Below are positions 17,426-25,690 of a DNA stretch of 50,918 nt, piece after piece (the stretch's first letter is position 1; every line of letters begins with the position of its first letter). Where the stretch lies: NCBI GenBank assembly GCA_001564275.1, contig LKND01000009.1:1-50918 (forward strand), in the 5' to 3' direction. This stretch comes from Natrialbaceae archaeon Tc-Br11_E2g14. Its GTDB lineage: Archaea; Halobacteriota; Halobacteria; Halobacteriales; Natrialbaceae. A program made the position numbers and the translations under genes. The notes beneath the pieces were generated by a model. The model did no database searches, was not told the DNA's origin, and saw only the letters and a list, made by a program, of their open reading frames with translations.

Positions 17426-18487
17426 TCACTCGAGAGCGGTCCCAACGGCAGCCTCGACCGAATCGAAGCCGTCGCGTTCGAGCAGGGCGAGCAGGCCCCG
17501 ATTGATCTCACGAGCGGTGGCGGGCCCGTTGTAGACGAAGGCAGTATAAAGTTGGACCAGTGAAGCCCCGGCCCGGATCTTCTCGTAGGCCGCTTCGGCC
17601 GAGTCGACACCGCCGACACCGATCACCGGCAGGTCGGTCTCGCTCGCGACGAGGCGGATCACGTCGGTGGCGGGCTCGCGAAGGGGGCCACCGCTCAGGC
17701 CCCCCCATTGTTCACGTGTCGGCGACCGCACGCCCTCCCGGGAGGTCGTCGTGTTCGTCGCGACGATGCCATCCACGCCCTGGCTCTCGACGATCTCGAG
17801 TAACTCCCTGACCGACGCCGGTGGGGAATCGGGACCGATTTTCACCACGATCGGAACGTCGTCGTTCTCGGCCTCGAGGGTCTCGAAGATGGCCATCAGG
17901 TGTTCGGGCGAACTCTCGTCGAACGTGTCGGGTGTGTTCGGACAGGAGACGTTCACCACGACGTAGTCGGCAAACGGGGAGAGCCGGTCGAACACTCGTC
18001 GGTAGTCCTCGATGGCCTCCTCCTCGTTCGAGGTGTTCATCTTGCCCACGTTGACACCGAGTGGGACGGGGGGCGTGCCGTCTCGCTCGAGGCGGCTCCG
18101 CACCCGTGTCATGCCATCCCCGTTGAATCCCATTCGATTGATCATCGCCTCGTCCTCTGGCAACCGGAACAGCCGTGGCCGGTCGTTGCCGTCTTGGGGA
18201 TAGGGAGTCACCGTCCCAATCTCGACGAATCCAAACCCGAGGGCGGCCAGCGCGTGCGTGCACTCGGCGTTCTTGTCGAACCCAGCTGCGACACCGACAG
18301 GATTCGAGAATCGCGTGCCAAAGCAGTTGACCTCGAGAGCTGGATGGTCTACGCTGTATACGTTCTCGAGCGCCGCTCGCATTGGCCAGGTCGCCCCTCC
18401 GAGTCGAAGGAGTCGCTTTCCAAGTCCATGGGCCGTCTCCGGGGGTAACCGGAACGCGAGTGGGCGAAGTCGCGAGTACAGCGTCAT
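17426..18487 (-). CDS. pyrD: Quinone-dependent dihydroorotate dehydrogenase
   Basis: A 353-residue class 2 dihydroorotate dehydrogenase, the flavoenzyme that oxidises dihydroorotate to orotate in pyrimidine synthesis and passes electrons to membrane quinone. The N-terminus MTLYSRLRPLAFRLPPETAH forms the membrane-associated helical entry typical of class 2. Further hallmarks are NPVGVAAGFDKNAE (FMN site), FVEIGTVTPYPQDGNDRPRLF, RMGFNG, the VNVSCPNTP segment with the catalytic-base Ser region, and the C-terminal GVGGVDSAEAAYEKIRAGAS phosphate-binding loop. ATG at 18487 was chosen; the longer frame to 18700 is not homologous-looking. A TATA-like GGTTTAGG lies about 29 bases upstream, and tandem 10-base repeats lie about 100 bases upstream. 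Confidence 0.93.
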   Translation of the reverse strand: MTLYSRLRPLAFRLPPETAHGLGKRLLRLGGATWPMRAALENVYSVDHPALEVNCFGTRFSNPVGVAAGFDKNAECTHALAALGFGFVEIGTVTPYPQDGNDRPRLFRLPEDEAMINRMGFNGDGMTRVRSRLERDGTPPVPLGVNVGKMNTSNEEEAIEDYRRVFDRLSPFADYVVVNVSCPNTPDTFDESSPEHLMAIFETLEAENDDVPIVVKIGPDSPPASVRELLEIVESQGVDGIVATNTTTSREGVRSPTREQWGGLSGGPLREPATDVIRLVASETDLPVIGVGGVDSAEAAYEKIRAGASLVQLYTAFVYNGPATAREINRGLLALLERDGFDSVEAAVGTALE

Positions 18488-18565
18488 TGGCCAAACCCTG
18501 ACGCCCGCCGCACCTAAACCTCTCGGAGCGCACCAGGCGTAGCGTTTCCCTGGCTGACGTTTGCC

Positions 18566-18606
18566 CACATTTGTTCGAGAGGACACAACATTTGGCAACA
18601 TTTGGC
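18566..18606. repeat. Tandem 10-base repeats (CAACATTTGG) in the pyrD-mrp intergenic region
   Basis: CAACATTTGG occurs at 18586-18595 and again at 18596-18605, and a diverged copy CACATTTGTT is found at 18566-18575. Exact one-helical-turn spacing places identical bases on the same face of the DNA, as for a cooperatively bound operator. The block lies about 80-120 bases upstream of pyrD and about 145 bases upstream of the Mrp operon. A regulatory role is inference. Confidence 0.4.
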
Positions 18607-18748
18607 GTGACCAATCGCCGGAGAAATCCGACAGACCCGGACGGGAGTCGGCGCATAACGAAATAGTTTTCCTACGGGTCACGCTTGGGTCGAGTAACAA
18701 CAGCCCGAGCTATGAGTACCAAACCACGCGACGACGGAGGGGTGAACC

Positions 18749-19891
18749 GTGGCCACTGAGCGCCTACTGGTTCCACTTTCCGAGTCGCCAACCGTTCGGC
18801 AGACCGTCGCCTACGCGGTACAGTCGGGGCTCGAGCCCAAGCCCGAAACGCTCGTGTGTCACCTCGTGGTCGCGTTGCCGTATGAGGCCGACGTACCAGG
18901 GGAGCGCGAGAGCCTCGAGGAGACCAAGCGGCTCCTCGAGCGAGCCGTGAGCTGGGTCAACGAGGACGCCACCGGCGTCGACACCGATGTCACCTGTGAG
19001 ACTGCCGTCCTCGGGAAGGACGCGTACCTCTTTGGTCCGAAGGATTACGCCGAGACGTTCGAGGCCTACGCCGCCGAGCACGACATCGACCGATTGATTC
19101 TCGATCCGGAGTATAACCCCGGGGCGTCGGCCCCGCTGCTACAGCCTCTCGAGCGGGAACTCGCACGGACCGACGTGTCGTTCGTCGAGGCACCGCTCGA
19201 GCGATCGGTCACGCACGAGCGGTTCACCGGCGTCGCCAGCTGGAGTCGGTTTCTTTCGCTCTTCGTCGTCTCGTTTGGGTTCTATCTCATTCTGGGGGAC
19301 CCCCTCTACTGGTTCGATCTGGTGACGGGGACGGCCGTGGGGCTGATCGTCGCGTTTACGCTCTCACATGTGACGTTCTCCACGGCTCCGACGCTCAGGG
19401 AGACTCCAGGTCGGCTCCTTCGATTCACCCTCTACGTGCCGTATTTACTCGGCGAAATCATACGGGCCAACCTCCAGATATCGCTGGTCATCCTCCGACC
19501 GTCGATGCCAATCAATCCGACGGTAACGACGTTGCGTGCACGGGTCAGGAGCGGCCTCCCACTGCTCGGACTTGCCAACAGCATCACCCTCACACCGGGG
19601 ACGTTGACCGTTCGCGCAAACGACCAGCGACTCGTGGTCCACACCCTGATCGACGACGCCCGCGAGGATCTCTTCGAGGGGGGCCTCGAGCGTGCCATCC
19701 GGTTCGTGTTTCACGGCCGCCGTGCCGCTGCGATTCCAACGCCAAAGGAGCGTGGCGACACGGAAATTCTCGCGCCAGGATACATCTCGGGTTCCTCGCA
19801 ACCCTCGGCTGGAGCCGGTAGCTCAAACTCGGACCCCCCGGAGACGACCACAGACGGCGCTGACGCCAGTGACGGAGGTGACGAAGCGTGA
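18749..19891 (+). CDS. mnhE: Mrp-type Na+/H+ antiporter subunit E with N-terminal USP-like domain
   Basis: A 380-residue first subunit of the Mrp antiporter operon. Residues about 1-150 resemble a universal-stress-protein fold (MATERLLVPLSESPTVRQTV start, alternating strands and helices), and would sit in the cytoplasm. Residues about 165-310 are the MnhE domain: two membrane helices near 168-215, the hydrophobic YVPYLLGEIIRANLQISLVI segment and the family signature SITLTPGTLTV. An acidic, Ser/Asp-rich tail follows. GTG at 18749 is supported by Shine-Dalgarno GGAGGGG seven bases upstream. The stop overlaps the start of subunit F. The added N-terminal domain makes it about twice the usual MnhE length and may sense nucleotide or stress. 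Confidence 0.9.
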   Translation: MATERLLVPLSESPTVRQTVAYAVQSGLEPKPETLVCHLVVALPYEADVPGERESLEETKRLLERAVSWVNEDATGVDTDVTCETAVLGKDAYLFGPKDYAETFEAYAAEHDIDRLILDPEYNPGASAPLLQPLERELARTDVSFVEAPLERSVTHERFTGVASWSRFLSLFVVSFGFYLILGDPLYWFDLVTGTAVGLIVAFTLSHVTFSTAPTLRETPGRLLRFTLYVPYLLGEIIRANLQISLVILRPSMPINPTVTTLRARVRSGLPLLGLANSITLTPGTLTVRANDQRLVVHTLIDDAREDLFEGGLERAIRFVFHGRRAAAIPTPKERGDTEILAPGYISGSSQPSAGAGSSNSDPPETTTDGADASDGGDEA

Positions 19892-20169
19892 TCCCCCTCG
19901 ACATTAACGAGTTGTTCCTCGTGGGTGCGGCGATATTCGTCGTTCTCGCGATTGCCATGTTCTACCGGGCGGTCGCCGGCCCGACGACACAGGATCGGTT
20001 GCTCGCGGTGAACGTACTTGGGACGAACACTGTCGTCATCCTGGCCCTCCTGGCCGCGGGACTCGACCAGCCCTGGTTCCTCGACGTGGCATTGATTTAC
20101 GCCCTGCTCAACTTCCTGATGGCCATCGCCATCTCGAAGTTCACCGTCGAACGAGGTGGGGTCCTGTGA
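19888..20169 (+). CDS. mnhF: Mrp-type antiporter subunit F
   Basis: A 93-residue integral membrane protein with three predicted helices (about 7-28, 42-62, 64-82). The family motif YRAVAGPTTQDRLLAVN between the first two helices identifies MnhF/MrpF. GTG at 19888 overlaps the TGA of subunit E by four bases, and its own end overlaps subunit G in the same way, so translation is coupled. MrpF is an essential small subunit of the multi-protein antiporter that exports Na+ in exchange for protons. Confidence 0.92.
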   Translation: MIPLDINELFLVGAAIFVVLAIAMFYRAVAGPTTQDRLLAVNVLGTNTVVILALLAAGLDQPWFLDVALIYALLNFLMAIAISKFTVERGGVL

Positions 20170-20597
20170 TCGACACGCTGTACGTTGGTGCCATCGTGGT
20201 TCTCCTCGCGCTGGGAGTGTTCTTTACGTTCGTCTCCGCGATGGGCGTCCTTCGACTCCCCGACGTCTACGCTCGCGCACACACCGCCTCCCAGACGGAC
20301 ACGCTGGGTGCCGGACTCGCACTTGCGGCGGTCGCGCTGGCCCTCGGCTGGCAGCAGGCCTCGGTGTACACCGTCCTGTTGCTGTTTTTCGTGTTCATCA
20401 CGAACCCAACGGCGGCCCACGCCATCGCCCGATCCGCGGCCGAAATGGGGATCGAACCCTGGTCGGGCGCGGATGGGGACCCCTCGAGTGACGGCGGGGC
20501 GGTTCCCGACGGTGGCGAACCCATCGACGAACGCTCGAGCGAGCCAGGCCACGAGCGTGAGACCACCGAGGGGAGCCACGGTGGTGACCCACGATGA
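20166..20597 (+). CDS. mnhG: Mrp-type antiporter subunit G
   Basis: A 143-residue membrane protein with three predicted helices and the MnhG hallmark MGVLRLPDVYARAHTASQTDTLG in the first loop. The C-terminal 50 residues are a hydrophilic, acidic extension (GADGDPSSDGG...) not needed by the family, which typically has 100-120 residues; such tails are common in haloarchaea. GTG at 20166 overlaps the subunit F stop, and the end overlaps the next gene. It is part of the cation/proton antiporter complex. Confidence 0.92.
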   Translation: MIDTLYVGAIVVLLALGVFFTFVSAMGVLRLPDVYARAHTASQTDTLGAGLALAAVALALGWQQASVYTVLLLFFVFITNPTAAHAIARSAAEMGIEPWSGADGDPSSDGGAVPDGGEPIDERSSEPGHERETTEGSHGGDPR

Positions 20598-21133
20598 GCC
20601 TCGTCGGCTACACTCTCGCGATTTTCGTCATCGTGGCGGCACTCGCGACCGCGATGTTCCGTGACGTGCTCTCAGCGATCATCGTCTTCGGGGCCTACAG
20701 CCTCGGGATGGCGATCCTCTATACGCTCTTGCTGGCCCCAGACGTGGCGATGACGGAGGCCGCCATCGGGGCCGGCGTAACGACCATCCTCCTCCTGTTG
20801 ACGATCGCAAAGACCACGCGACCGACGACCGACAGACTCTTCGAATCGATCGACGTCCCCGCGCTGTTCGTCGTCGGTGCGTTCGTGGTCGTTTTGGGCA
20901 CGCAGGTGCTCCCCGAGATGTACGCCGTCGGGGACAGCGAGGCCCCGGTCTGGAGCAACCCCGAGGTGACCCAGGCCTACCTCGAGCAGACCTACGAGGA
21001 CACGGGCGTCCAGAACGCCGTCACGGCGGTGCTCGCCGCCTACCGGGGGTTCGACACCTTCGGTGAAGCCGTCGTGGTGTTCGCGGCGGGAATCGCCACA
21101 CTGCTCGTCCTCAAACGGGAGGTGTTCGCCTGA
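20594..21133 (+). CDS. Mrp antiporter DUF4040 subunit: fused MbhD- and MbhE-like part of MrpA
   Basis: A 179-residue membrane protein. Residues about 5-72 match the MbhD/DUF4040 domain with the key LLLAPDVAMTEAAIGAGVTT motif (about 45-64), in which a membrane-buried Asp and Glu form part of the ion path. The C-terminal YRGFDTFGEAVVVFAAGIAT (about 150-169) matches the MbhE-like end of bacterial MrpA. So the C-terminal portion of MrpA is encoded here as a separate protein, while the NuoL-like portion is supplied by one of the large subunits later in the operon. It overlaps subunit G upstream and touches subunit B downstream (TGATG). Confidence 0.85.
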   Translation: MSLVGYTLAIFVIVAALATAMFRDVLSAIIVFGAYSLGMAILYTLLLAPDVAMTEAAIGAGVTTILLLLTIAKTTRPTTDRLFESIDVPALFVVGAFVVVLGTQVLPEMYAVGDSEAPVWSNPEVTQAYLEQTYEDTGVQNAVTAVLAAYRGFDTFGEAVVVFAAGIATLLVLKREVFA

Positions 21134-21657
21134 TGGGTGGTCGGTACGGCGGCGAACACGGCGACACCTACACCGAGAGCCAGGTGATCCTCACCGCGGT
21201 GAAGATCATCGCCCCGTTTACGCTCACCTACGGCATGTTCATGACGCTTCACGGAGCCGACACCCCCGGCGGGAGCTTTCAGGGCGGGGCGATCATCGGC
21301 GTGACGGTGTTGATGCTCGCGTTCGCCTTCGGTATCGAGCCCACCAGGCAGTGGCTCAAAAACAGCGTCATCGTGAGCATGGTCGGTGGTGGCGTCGCCA
21401 TCTTCATCGGTGTCGGTCTCGCAACCATCGCCCTGGGCGGAAGCTTCCTCGAGTACCGCCTGTTTTTCACCGTACTCGGGATCCCCGACGGCACGAAGTG
21501 GGGGATGGAGGCCATCGAGGTCGGTGGCATCGCCCTGATCGTCGCGGGCGTGGTCATCACGCTGTTTTTCGCGACGGCCGCCGGCTTTACGCCCGCTCGA
21601 TATCGATCGACCCCCGAGGTCGAGACCGCCGATGACGAGGTGTTATCCGATGATTGA
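21133..21657 (+). CDS. mnhB: Mrp-type antiporter subunit B
   Basis: A 174-residue membrane protein with four predicted helices. The MnhB signature is clear: TYTESQVILTAVKIIAPFTLTYGMFMTLHGADTPGGSFQGGAI region (residues about 13-55), including the conserved H-G-x-x-x-P-G-G-x-F-Q-G-G motif. An acidic C-terminal tail follows the last helix. ATG at 21133 overlaps the previous stop; the subunit C start lies inside its last codons. It is part of the core membrane assembly of the antiporter. Confidence 0.93.
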   Translation: MGGRYGGEHGDTYTESQVILTAVKIIAPFTLTYGMFMTLHGADTPGGSFQGGAIIGVTVLMLAFAFGIEPTRQWLKNSVIVSMVGGGVAIFIGVGLATIALGGSFLEYRLFFTVLGIPDGTKWGMEAIEVGGIALIVAGVVITLFFATAAGFTPARYRSTPEVETADDEVLSDD

Positions 21658-22039
21658 GTTGCTCGCTACCCGCTACGCCTACGCGCTGATGTTCGTCCTA
21701 CTCGGGATTGGCCTCTACATGGTCATCGCGAGTGAGAATCTCGTGAAGAAACTGATCGGCGTCAACCTCTTCCAGACGGCGATCTTCCTCTTTTTCGTCG
21801 CCGTTGCCTACGTCGAAGTCGACGGCGAGCCTGGGGGCTCCCCAGTCGTGCCCGCGACGACCGAGCCGGCTGCCGGTGATCTGATCCTGGCGAGTCCACT
21901 CCCGCACGTGATCGTCCTGACGGCAATCGTCGTCGGCATCGCCCTCACTGCGGTTGGGCTCGCGTTGATCGTCCGCATTCACGCCGAGTACGGAACGCTC
22001 CGCGAGGACACCCTCCGGGAGGTGCGTGCCGATGAGTGA
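21650..22039 (+). CDS. mnhC: Mrp-type antiporter subunit C (NuoK-like)
   Basis: A 129-residue membrane protein homologous to NuoK, with three helices and the motif ENLVKKLIGVNLFQTAIFLFF, where charged residues in the membrane belong to the ion pathway. I chose ATG at 21650, overlapping the subunit B stop by eight bases; the frame opening at 21632 would add six residues. A Pro/Gly-rich loop with acidic residues (about 60-80) precedes the third helix. The end overlaps the subunit D start. Confidence 0.92.
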   Translation: MIELLATRYAYALMFVLLGIGLYMVIASENLVKKLIGVNLFQTAIFLFFVAVAYVEVDGEPGGSPVVPATTEPAAGDLILASPLPHVIVLTAIVVGIALTAVGLALIVRIHAEYGTLREDTLREVRADE

Positions 22040-23615
22040 CGTCGACCTCCTGCCAGCCCTGCTGGTCGTGGGCCCCATCCTGCTCGCGACGGTTCCAGTC
22101 TTGCTGGGGCTCCGGTACGATCGAACCGGCTGGTCGGTCGCTCTGGGGACCACGCTGGGCGTGTTCGCCGGGGCCTGTTATCTGGCGCTCGAGGTCTACA
22201 GCGCCGACGGTGTGAACCGTGAAATAGCCGTCATCCACGAACTCGGTGGATTCAGCCAACCGATGGGCATCGAACTCGTCGCCGACACGTTCTCGACGTT
22301 GATCGTCCTGCTGGTCGCGGGAACCGCACTCGGCGTCCTCGCGTACACCCGTGTGGGTGGTCCCCGCGGAAACACCTTCTACAGCGGTTACCTCCTGCTG
22401 GTGGGTGGGCTGCTCGGGCTCTCGATGACCGGCGACGTCTTCAACATGTTCGTCTTCCTCGAGATCGTCGGGCTCGGCACCTACGCCCTGATCTCGAGCG
22501 GTGACGGCCCCGAATCGGCCTTCGCCGCACTCAAGTACCTCATCATCGGGACCGTCGGCGCGTCGATCTACCTCATCGGGGTCGGGTTCCTGTTCATGGC
22601 GACCGGCCACCTCAACATGCACGCCCTCGGTGGCGAGATCCCGGGCCTCGAGGGACAGAACCTGCAACTGGCTCGGGCCGGCTTCGCGTTCATTTTCGTC
22701 GGCTTCGCAATTAAGGTGGCTCAGTGGCCCTTACACAGCTGGCAACCCGACGCCTATCAGCACGCCCCTGACGGCGTGACGCCGTTGATCGCGGCCCTGG
22801 TCTCGACGGTGTCGGCATACGCACTCGGTCGCCTCATGTTCACGGTCTTCGGTGGTGACTTCATCGCCGCGACGCCATACGCCGCGGCGGTCGTCGTCAC
22901 CGTCGGTGCCGTCAGCGTGATCGCCGGCAGTACGCTCGCCGTGATCCAGACCGACGTCAAACGAATGCTCGCGTACTCCTCGGTCTCACAGTTCGGCCTG
23001 ATCGTCGCCGCCTACGGCCTGCTCACCGAGACGGCCCTGCTGGGGGCGGTGATCCACCTCATCGGTCACGGCCTGATGAAAGCCGGGCTCTTCCTCGCCG
23101 TCGGCGTCATCGCACTCGGCTACGGGGCCCGAACCGTCGACGCCTACGCCGGACTGGCTCAGCACCGCCCGTACGTCGCCGGCTCGATGGCCGTTCTGTT
23201 GATCGCGCTCGTGGGTATCCCGCCCTCGATCGGCTTCATCGGCAAGTGGTACATCGCTGTCGGTGCCATCGAAGCCCAGTCCTGGCTCGTCGCTGGGGTC
23301 ATTTTCCTCAGCACGATGCTCACGCTGGCATACGTGGCTCGGCTGCTCGAGCGGATGTACTTTACCCCACGTTCGGCCCTCGAGTCCCCTCGCGGTACTG
23401 CAGGGACTGAACCCGGCCCGGCGGCTGCAGGCGGGGCTCTGACCGACGGCGGGCGCGCGATGGGGGCCACCGCGGGCAGACGCGTCACCATCGGCATGCT
23501 CGCCGTCGTGGCGCTGACCGCCGTGATCGCCGTCGTCCTCGGCTTCAGTGGCGACGTCTTCACCGAATTGCTCGCACCATTTATCGAATCCGCTGAGTTG
23601 GAGGTGTCTCCTTGA
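22032..23615 (+). CDS. mnhD: Mrp-type antiporter subunit D (NuoM/N-like ion-translocating subunit)
   Basis: A 527-residue polytopic protein, about 14 helices, of the proton-conducting NuoM/MrpD family. Hallmarks are SMTGDVFNMFVFLEIVGLGTYAL with the key membrane Glu, the FIFVGFAIKVAQWPLHSWQPDAY segment with the pathway Lys, and SSVSQFGLIVAAYGL with LIGHGLMKAGLF. It is one of three such large subunits in this operon and the closest in size to canonical MrpD. ATG at 22032 overlaps the subunit C stop, and the stop TGA shares one base with the next ATG. It would couple Na+ export to proton entry. Confidence 0.92.
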   Translation: MSDVDLLPALLVVGPILLATVPVLLGLRYDRTGWSVALGTTLGVFAGACYLALEVYSADGVNREIAVIHELGGFSQPMGIELVADTFSTLIVLLVAGTALGVLAYTRVGGPRGNTFYSGYLLLVGGLLGLSMTGDVFNMFVFLEIVGLGTYALISSGDGPESAFAALKYLIIGTVGASIYLIGVGFLFMATGHLNMHALGGEIPGLEGQNLQLARAGFAFIFVGFAIKVAQWPLHSWQPDAYQHAPDGVTPLIAALVSTVSAYALGRLMFTVFGGDFIAATPYAAAVVVTVGAVSVIAGSTLAVIQTDVKRMLAYSSVSQFGLIVAAYGLLTETALLGAVIHLIGHGLMKAGLFLAVGVIALGYGARTVDAYAGLAQHRPYVAGSMAVLLIALVGIPPSIGFIGKWYIAVGAIEAQSWLVAGVIFLSTMLTLAYVARLLERMYFTPRSALESPRGTAGTEPGPAAAGGALTDGGRAMGATAGRRVTIGMLAVVALTAVIAVVLGFSGDVFTELLAPFIESAELEVSP

Positions 23616-25690
23616 TGTCTGAACACGTCGTTACCGACCCCCGACCACTGGCTGCCGTCCTCGTTTCGGCAATCGCCGTGGTCTTCATCGTCGCGTCGTA
23701 CCGCTATCCGAACGTCCGCGAAGGGTGGTCCGTCCTTGCCGCCCTGGCAAAATTCGGTATCGTTGCCAGCATGCTTCCCGGCGTCATGGACGGGACTATC
23801 TACGTCTGGAGCCTCGAGGAGGCCACCGGGTTACAGTTCGTCGCCGGTGTCGACTTCGCGCTCCGTGCTGATCCGCTGGGCATGCTCTTTGCGCTGCTCG
23901 CGAGTTTCCTCTGGATCTTCACCTCCTTTTACGCGGCGGGCTACATGCGCGGGCTGGACGAGCACGCCCAGACCAGGTTCTTCGCCGCGTTCGCCGCCAG
24001 CCTCTCGACGGCTGTGGGCATTGCGTTCGCCTCGAACCTGCTCACCATCTTCGTCTTCTACGAGTTGCTGTCGCTCGTGACCTATCCGCTGGTCGCCCAC
24101 AACGAGGACAGCGAGGCACGGATCGCGGGTCGGAAGTACCTCACCTACACGTTCTTCGGCGGGGGGGTGTTCTTGCTCGCCGGGACCGTTTTGGTCTACT
24201 GGCTCACGAGCCAGGCCGGGGAGGCGACGCTGGCCTTCGAGGCCGGCGGTATCGGCCTCTTGACCGACGCTGCCGCGAGCGATCCGGCCATCGCCCAGGC
24301 CGCCTTCTACCTCCTCATCGCCGGCTTCGGCGTCAAGGCTGCCGTCATGCCGCTTCACTCGTGGCTGGCTGACGCGATGGTCGCGCCGACGCCCGTCTCC
24401 GGGCTACTGCACGCCGTTGCCGTCGTCAAATCCGGGGCGTTCGGTGTGGCTCGCGTCTATCTGGACACGTTCGGCCTCGAGTTCCCAACGGCGTTCCCGT
24501 TGTCGGTACCGTTCGTGGGGGACGTGCCGCTGAATATTCCGGTGGCGATCCTGGCCGCGTTCACGCTCACGGCCGCGAGTATCATTGCGCTCCGGAAGGA
24601 CCACCTCAAGCGGCGGCTGGCGTACTCGACGACGGCGCAGCTCTCGTACATCGTGGTGGGGCTGTCGATGCTCCATCCTATCGCCGTACTTGGCGCCCTC
24701 TTGCACATCCCGGCCCACGCGTTCGGGAAGCTGACCCTGTTCTTCTGTGCGGGGGCGGTCCACGTCGAGACCCACACCGACTACGTGAGCGAGATGGCCG
24801 GTATCGGAAAGCGAATGCCCCTCACGATGGGAGCGTTCGCTGTGGGCGCGGCCAGCATGGCCGGGATTCCCCTGTTGGGCGGCTTCGTCAGCAAGTTCTA
24901 CCTCCTGATCGGTGCTGCAAGCGGGGCCGAGGTAGCCACCTTCGGCCTCGAGGTGATCTGGCTCTGGATCTTCGCCGGCGCGCTGATCGTCTCGGGCGTG
25001 TTGAACATCGCCTACCTCTGGCCGGTCGTCTACACGGCCTTCTTCGAGAGTGAGGACCGCCACGACGCCAAGCCCCTACTCGAGTTCCGGGCTGGCGGCC
25101 AGCCCGAATCCTACGGCGTCCTCGAGGGCGAACCCAACGGCGTTGTCGCCACTGACGGCGGTCGGGACGCGAACGGAGAGGATGACGGCCGTGAGGACGA
25201 GAGCGTCATCGACGAGGCCAGTGACGGCACTACCGACCACGGCGAAGACGACGACGCACCCCTCCCGGATCACGACGACCCCGAGAGAGACGCCTATGCT
25301 GTCGACGCTCACCCGAGCGACGCCGACGTGCCGTTTGGGCCCGGCTCGAGCGATTCCAGCGATGGTGCGGACAGTGAACACGTTCACGATCACGACACCC
25401 ACGAGGCAACTGGGAGTCACGATGAGCACAACGACGATCGTAGCAGTCACGACGACAAGCACGATCACCACGATCACCACGACGACCACCACCATCACGG
25501 CGGCGCGCCAATGGGTGGGTGGGAGCGCAAATCGCCAGTCACGTTTGCCGAAAGCACCTGGCTCATGCTCATGCCCATCACCGTGATCGCGATCGGCGCC
25601 ATCACGTTGGGTATCGTTCCCGACTACGCGGTGTTCCTCGAGCTGGCAGATACTATCGTCGAGGCCGTCACCGGGGAGGGGGTACGATGA
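23615..25690 (+). CDS. Mrp antiporter large subunit (NuoL/M-like) with His/Asp-rich cytoplasmic-type loop
   Basis: A 691-residue proton-conducting transporter family protein. The membrane core has the FVFYELLSLVTYPLVAH, KAAVMPLHSWLADAMVAPTPVSGLLHA and AYSTTAQLSYIVVGL motifs with the usual pathway Glu, Lys and His. Between two late helices (about residues 475-643) sits a very acidic insert, ending in a 40-residue stretch (589-628) with 16 His and many Asp, then a final helix. This loop is absent from ordinary MrpA/D proteins and looks able to bind metal ions or buffer protons. ATG at 23615 shares its A with the preceding TGA; the last bases overlap the next gene (ATGA). Whether it serves as the MrpA-like or a second D-like subunit is uncertain. 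Confidence 0.88.
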   Translation: MSEHVVTDPRPLAAVLVSAIAVVFIVASYRYPNVREGWSVLAALAKFGIVASMLPGVMDGTIYVWSLEEATGLQFVAGVDFALRADPLGMLFALLASFLWIFTSFYAAGYMRGLDEHAQTRFFAAFAASLSTAVGIAFASNLLTIFVFYELLSLVTYPLVAHNEDSEARIAGRKYLTYTFFGGGVFLLAGTVLVYWLTSQAGEATLAFEAGGIGLLTDAAASDPAIAQAAFYLLIAGFGVKAAVMPLHSWLADAMVAPTPVSGLLHAVAVVKSGAFGVARVYLDTFGLEFPTAFPLSVPFVGDVPLNIPVAILAAFTLTAASIIALRKDHLKRRLAYSTTAQLSYIVVGLSMLHPIAVLGALLHIPAHAFGKLTLFFCAGAVHVETHTDYVSEMAGIGKRMPLTMGAFAVGAASMAGIPLLGGFVSKFYLLIGAASGAEVATFGLEVIWLWIFAGALIVSGVLNIAYLWPVVYTAFFESEDRHDAKPLLEFRAGGQPESYGVLEGEPNGVVATDGGRDANGEDDGREDESVIDEASDGTTDHGEDDDAPLPDHDDPERDAYAVDAHPSDADVPFGPGSSDSSDGADSEHVHDHDTHEATGSHDEHNDDRSSHDDKHDHHDHHDDHHHHGGAPMGGWERKSPVTFAESTWLMLMPITVIAIGAITLGIVPDYAVFLELADTIVEAVTGEGVR
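25379..25498 (+). other. His/Asp-rich low-complexity coding segment
   Basis: This part of the large Mrp subunit encodes residues 589-628, of which 16 are His and most others Asp, ending in HDHHDDHHHH. The DNA is a run of CAC/GAC/CAT codons and is therefore repeat-like. A metal-binding role is inferred from composition only. Confidence 0.85.

Noticed and set aside
25379-25498. CAC/GAC-rich stretch considered as a CRISPR or tandem repeat
   Set aside because: It is in frame and encodes a His/Asp-rich loop; there are no regular repeat-spacer units.
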